Source: Wuchereria bancrofti
Taxonomy: Eukaryota > Nematoda > Chromadorea > Rhabditida > Onchocercidae
Assembly (NCBI GenBank): GCA_005281725.1
Contig: SSBO01000012.1
Coordinates: forward strand, 20,101,060 to 20,165,059
DNA length: 64,000 nt
Reading direction: 5' to 3'
Shown: piece by piece, positions 60,428 to 64,000 of the stretch
How positions within the stretch are numbered: the first letter of the stretch is position 1
How the letters are laid out: the number at the start of each line of letters is the position of its first letter
The notes under the pieces: model-generated
Database searches by the model: none
Seen by the model: only the letters and a program-made list of their open reading frames with translations
What the model was told of the DNA's origin: nothing
Made by a program: the position numbers and the translations under genes

Positions 60428-63400
60428 ATGGAATTTGAGTTACGAAAAAAAGCATTAGCTTCCATTGAGAGTAACGTAACGGAAGTGCAAGTGGTCATTA
60501 TTGTTCTTACCCGTGAACTTGCCTTTAAGGTATGTGAATTTCCTGTTTCCTCTCTAGTTTTTTTTTTAACTTCATATTTTCCTAATTTCTCCAATTTCAG
60601 GTTTCACTTCTAATTCTTCTAGTTTCAGGTCTTTTAGGATTGATGAGATTTCATAAACCAAAGGATATTTTTGCGAATTCTTACCCTTTCCTTTCATTTA
60701 TTTTATTTTATGAATTTAAAAAAAAAAAAGACGTTGAATTGACAAGCAATTGTTCATTCAGAATGAAACTTTATTCATAGTTTTATTCTCACTTATTGGA
60801 TAAATGAAATTTATATTCCAAAAAGTTAGTTTTTTAATGTAACAAGAAGTCTTCTCAAGCAAATGATGGTTAAATATTAGTTATTTCATTAGAAGTTAAC
60901 TATAATAATATCTTCAAACAATGATTTTAAAAAAAAGAAGCTTGAAAAAAATTTCTCAAATTATCAGTAATCTAATTTGAAGGTAGCACAACAACTCAAT
61001 GAGGATGCAGGTGAAATGAAATGTCTACCATGTATCAATGATCGTCGATTTGAAATACATTTGGATGAAATGAAACAACGACACTTTCCTATTGTTGCTG
61101 GCACGTTAGGGAGGATTGATTTATTTTTCTATCGAAATGCATTAAGTAAGAGTTAAATATTTCATTTTATAAATTCAAAATATAGCTGGTAATTAGTTAT
61201 TAGAGAGAAATTTCTTGAAAAATCCTCATGCTTATTTTTTTCCAATTTTTACTTGATTATATCATTTAATTTTTTCTTTTTTCTTTCAGCAAATTCAATG
61301 TTTTTCAAATTGTTTCTAAGTTTTCTAGAAAGAGTTTTTTTTTCTTTTTTTTTTGGTACCATCTAATTATCAATAGTTTAATCTGGATAAATTTGTCAAT
61401 AGACTTGAAAAAATGTCTTCAGTTTACCTTACTGTTGACCATTACTCTACTGACCATTACTAGCCACATATATCAAAACACTTTAAACATTTAATGTGTC
61501 GAGCAAATCTAATTTATTATGTAATTAAATAAGTGGGTAATTATTTTAATGAATAAATGAATAAACAATTTTACATGTCATATTAGGTTTAAATTTGCTC
61601 TAATTGTAATTTTCGAACAATCCTAAGTAAACTTGAACAGTAAATTAACAATTTTAATCTGATTACAAATCTTTTCTCTCTTTTCGTAGAACCAGTATAT
61701 ATCAAAGAATTATTCATACTTGATTCGGTTGCAATGGTCAGTTTTCCACTTAAAAGGTCATTAGAACGAGTGCTAGGCTTCATTCAGAAACATATCCATG
61801 TAAGACGCATTTTATACATTCTATAAATCAACTAATTAATTAGTATCAAACTTTTAGCAATTGTTCATTCTATAATTGTACTGTTTAAGTGTTAGAAATA
61901 ATACTTTTTGTAGACATTTATTATTCTGTGTCCAATTTTATCCAATCTTGAGAATTTGTCGTAATTTGATTAAATCTATTTACACTTAATCCATTAAATT
62001 TCTTTTTGCAATAATATGCATGCACTTATAATGCTTTGTAACTCCGTTAAATATTTTTGTAAACAATATTGATTTCAAAACTTCATGCAAGCATTTCTTT
62101 TATTTCGAAAAAAAAAGAAAATTTCTAGCAATTTTTTGTTGTCTTTTGGTAAGTGAAATTTACGGAATAAATTTTAATGATTTTTTTTACCCTTGTTTTT
62201 ACTTATAAAATGCATGTGGTACGTAGATGTGCCATGAAATTATTATGTATATCGTGATCAAAAAAAAATTATGTTTATTTATATTTATTAATTTGTTCAA
62301 AAAGAAAAAAAAAAAGAGAAAAGATTATTCACTTATTTTAGATAACGTTGCATTTACCGCCTTGTGCTTCAATTGTACGTCAAATACAAGATTTTACTGG
62401 AAGTGTTTCATGTTATGGCGCACATCCTCATCTTATTGAAGCGAATCATTTTGCGCTACATGTTTCGAATGAGGTTTGTTCCTATTTACTATGTCACCTG
62501 TTCCCATGAAATTCTGAAATCTATCACTTGAAGTGCCTTAGTGGAGCGATGATGATGATATTCATGTCGATAGTAACAAATTAGACTTAATAAATGATGA
62601 TGATTATGCTGATAATGATATTGATATTGATGTTGATAATGCATTAATGACATAAGTAAATATAGTTTATGATTTAAGATTAAACAGTTTTAATCGTTAG
62701 TGGAAGAAGGTGCATTATTTAATGTTAGTACTTACTGTAAATCCTTTGATTTACCATTACAGTTCAATCTTTTTCCATAATAGAAATCTCTTTAGGATAA
62801 TAGAAATTGATTATCGTACAAGATTTGACAAAATTTCGATTAATTCATTTATGTTTGCAGATTTAACAAACCATTGTTTCTTCTTAATCATTTATCAATT
62901 CAGCAATTAAGCACTATCATTTTCTTTTCCTTCATTTTTTAGATGAGAAAAATGGATACACTTTGTGACTTATGTCGAACGAATACATCAGTACCAATAC
63001 TTATTTGCTGCAGCATGCAAGGCACTGCATTCGCAAATGCAAAAATATTGCGAGCGCAAAATTTACCCGTAGTTACTTTGGTTTGTTATTTTTCTCATTT
63101 TTTTTTTCTTTTTTAATAAATAGTAAATTAAGATGGATCGATGACACTAACGAAGAAATATTTTGCCCATTATGACATTATGGAGGAAAATTTCACGTTT
63201 TACTTGTCCATTTCAAACTGTTTTAGTATGATTTCCTCTTGATTAAAATATGGTTGAGTTTATTATTGGTATTTATCTTGATGTTCTCTGTATATTAAAA
63301 TTTAATCAATGTCAATTCTATCAATTTTAGACTAGGAGCTCTTAGATAGTTCTTACATTTATATCTCATTCCTTCATTACTGTTAGCGGAACTGTTTATT

Positions 63401-63924
63401 CTCTTCATCAATATTTATTTCTTACTTATATAAGTGAAATACATAGACTAGTGAAATGTCATCCGATGATATTCGTATCGCTATCGAAACATTTCAATTG
63501 TGTCAAGTGCATATTATGATAACGACAGGATATATCCGTGGTTTAATAGATTTGAAGACACCAATGATTATTATCAATTATGATTTACCGAAACCTGATG
63601 CATATGCTCGGAGGTAATGTAATGATTAGGTATTCCTGGAAATTCAGGATCAGTCGATGAGATAAAGTCAGGAGAAGTTAGATCCATGTAAACAGAGAAA
63701 TTTTTTGATCATCTCTTAATAACTTCATTTAGGAGTATCCTAAAGAATTACTTGAACTGAATTTCAAACTGATTTCTTTCATATTCAGGATTAATTTCGT
63801 GGGTGAATCCTGGATTGCCAAGCACACCGTCTTTATATCATTGATTAAAATGAGTGAAAGACACAAACTATCGCAGGTGAAAGAAAAACTCGGCTTACGG
63901 TGGTTCCTGGTGTTTCCAAACTGA
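60428..63924 (+). CDS. Divergent eIF4A-like DEAD-box paralogue, probably inactive
   Basis: Seven exons, 60428-60529, 60983-61145, 61690-61799, 62342-62473, 62943-63080, 63447-63613 and 63789-63924, join in phase to 315 residues with no internal stop. Order and spacing follow eIF4A: 'VVIIVLTRELAFK' (motif Ia), 'PIVAGTLGRIDLF' (Ib), 'IKELFILDSVAMV' at the DEAD position, 'RKMDTLCDLCRTNT' (eIF4A has W-K-LDTLCDLY), 'VHIMITTGYIRGLIDL' (motif V region), 'IIINYDLP', then 'YARRINFVGES' where HRIGR is expected. The Q-motif and Walker A part are absent; DEAD is replaced by D-S-V-A, and the SAT motif region reads P-C-A-S. ATP hydrolysis therefore looks impossible. It could be a pseudo-helicase, a young pseudogene still open, or lack an unseen first exon. 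The frame and splice sites are intact. Confidence 0.7.
62546..62645. repeat. GAT-rich microsatellite in the helicase-like gene intron
   Basis: GATGATGAT, GATATTGAT and GATGATGATTATG units over about 100 bases in the intron between 62473 and 62943. Confidence 0.75.
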
Positions 63925-64000
63925 ATTTTAACTTTAATTCAAGATGGTAGATTATTTTTGAGAGTTTGACTTATTCTTTATTAATGAACTACTTCAGAAC

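Noticed and set aside
1..64000. CRISPR arrays, rRNA genes, bacterial (endosymbiont) insertions and tRNA genes
   Set aside because: No regularly spaced repeats, rRNA-like GC-rich blocks or bacterial-type gene strings were seen. tRNA genes were not found by eye, though a covariance search would be needed to exclude them.

Overview
The window is nuclear DNA of a nematode, most likely a spirurid or filarial worm. It is very AT-rich, and its genes are split into many short exons by introns of about 0.1-1.2 kb. Introns use GT donors and the T-rich (TTTTCAG/TTTTAG) acceptors typical of nematodes. Several start codons lie only a few bases after such an acceptor, as expected for spliced-leader trans-splicing. 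The species call is inference from gene content and architecture. All gene models were built by hand from reading frame, splice phase and recalled family motifs. No database search was run.

Layout. (1) 478-2529 (+): 3' end of an RPAP1-like gene, with a long inverted repeat in one intron. (2) 3210-4856 (+): protein phosphatase inhibitor-2. (3) 5731-11877 (+): a dead BEL/Pao LTR retrotransposon. (4) 11878-15419 (-): PEX12. The retrotransposon sits exactly at its stop codon, and a 5-bp target duplication restores the TGA. (5) 16135-19951 (-): a BTB-BACK-PHR protein of the BTBD1/2 type. (6) 21650-24655 (+): DPH2. (7) 25396-25672: a TG/CG-rich alternating tract. (8) 26183-29942 (+): class I histone deacetylase (hda-1-like). 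(9) 29943-35162: about 5 kb without recognisable genes, holding a 27-bp minisatellite, an ATC microsatellite and a GA tract. (10) 35163-44516 (+): a 24-exon ASAP-type ArfGAP (BAR-PH-ArfGAP-degenerate ankyrin-proline-rich-SH3). (11) 46071-57939 (+): REV3, the catalytic subunit of DNA polymerase zeta, with a mariner remnant and two partial exon duplications in its introns. (12) 60428-63924 (+): a divergent eIF4A-like DEAD-box paralogue with an intact 315-residue frame but eroded catalytic motifs.

The genes are ordinary cellular genes (transcription factor assembly, PP1 control, peroxisome import, ubiquitin-ligase adaptor, diphthamide synthesis, chromatin, Arf signalling, translesion synthesis). 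They do not form a shared pathway. The most notable signals are the retrotransposon insertion at the PEX12 stop codon, which moved its original 3'UTR about 6.1 kb away, and the catalytically eroded but open eIF4A-like gene at the right end.
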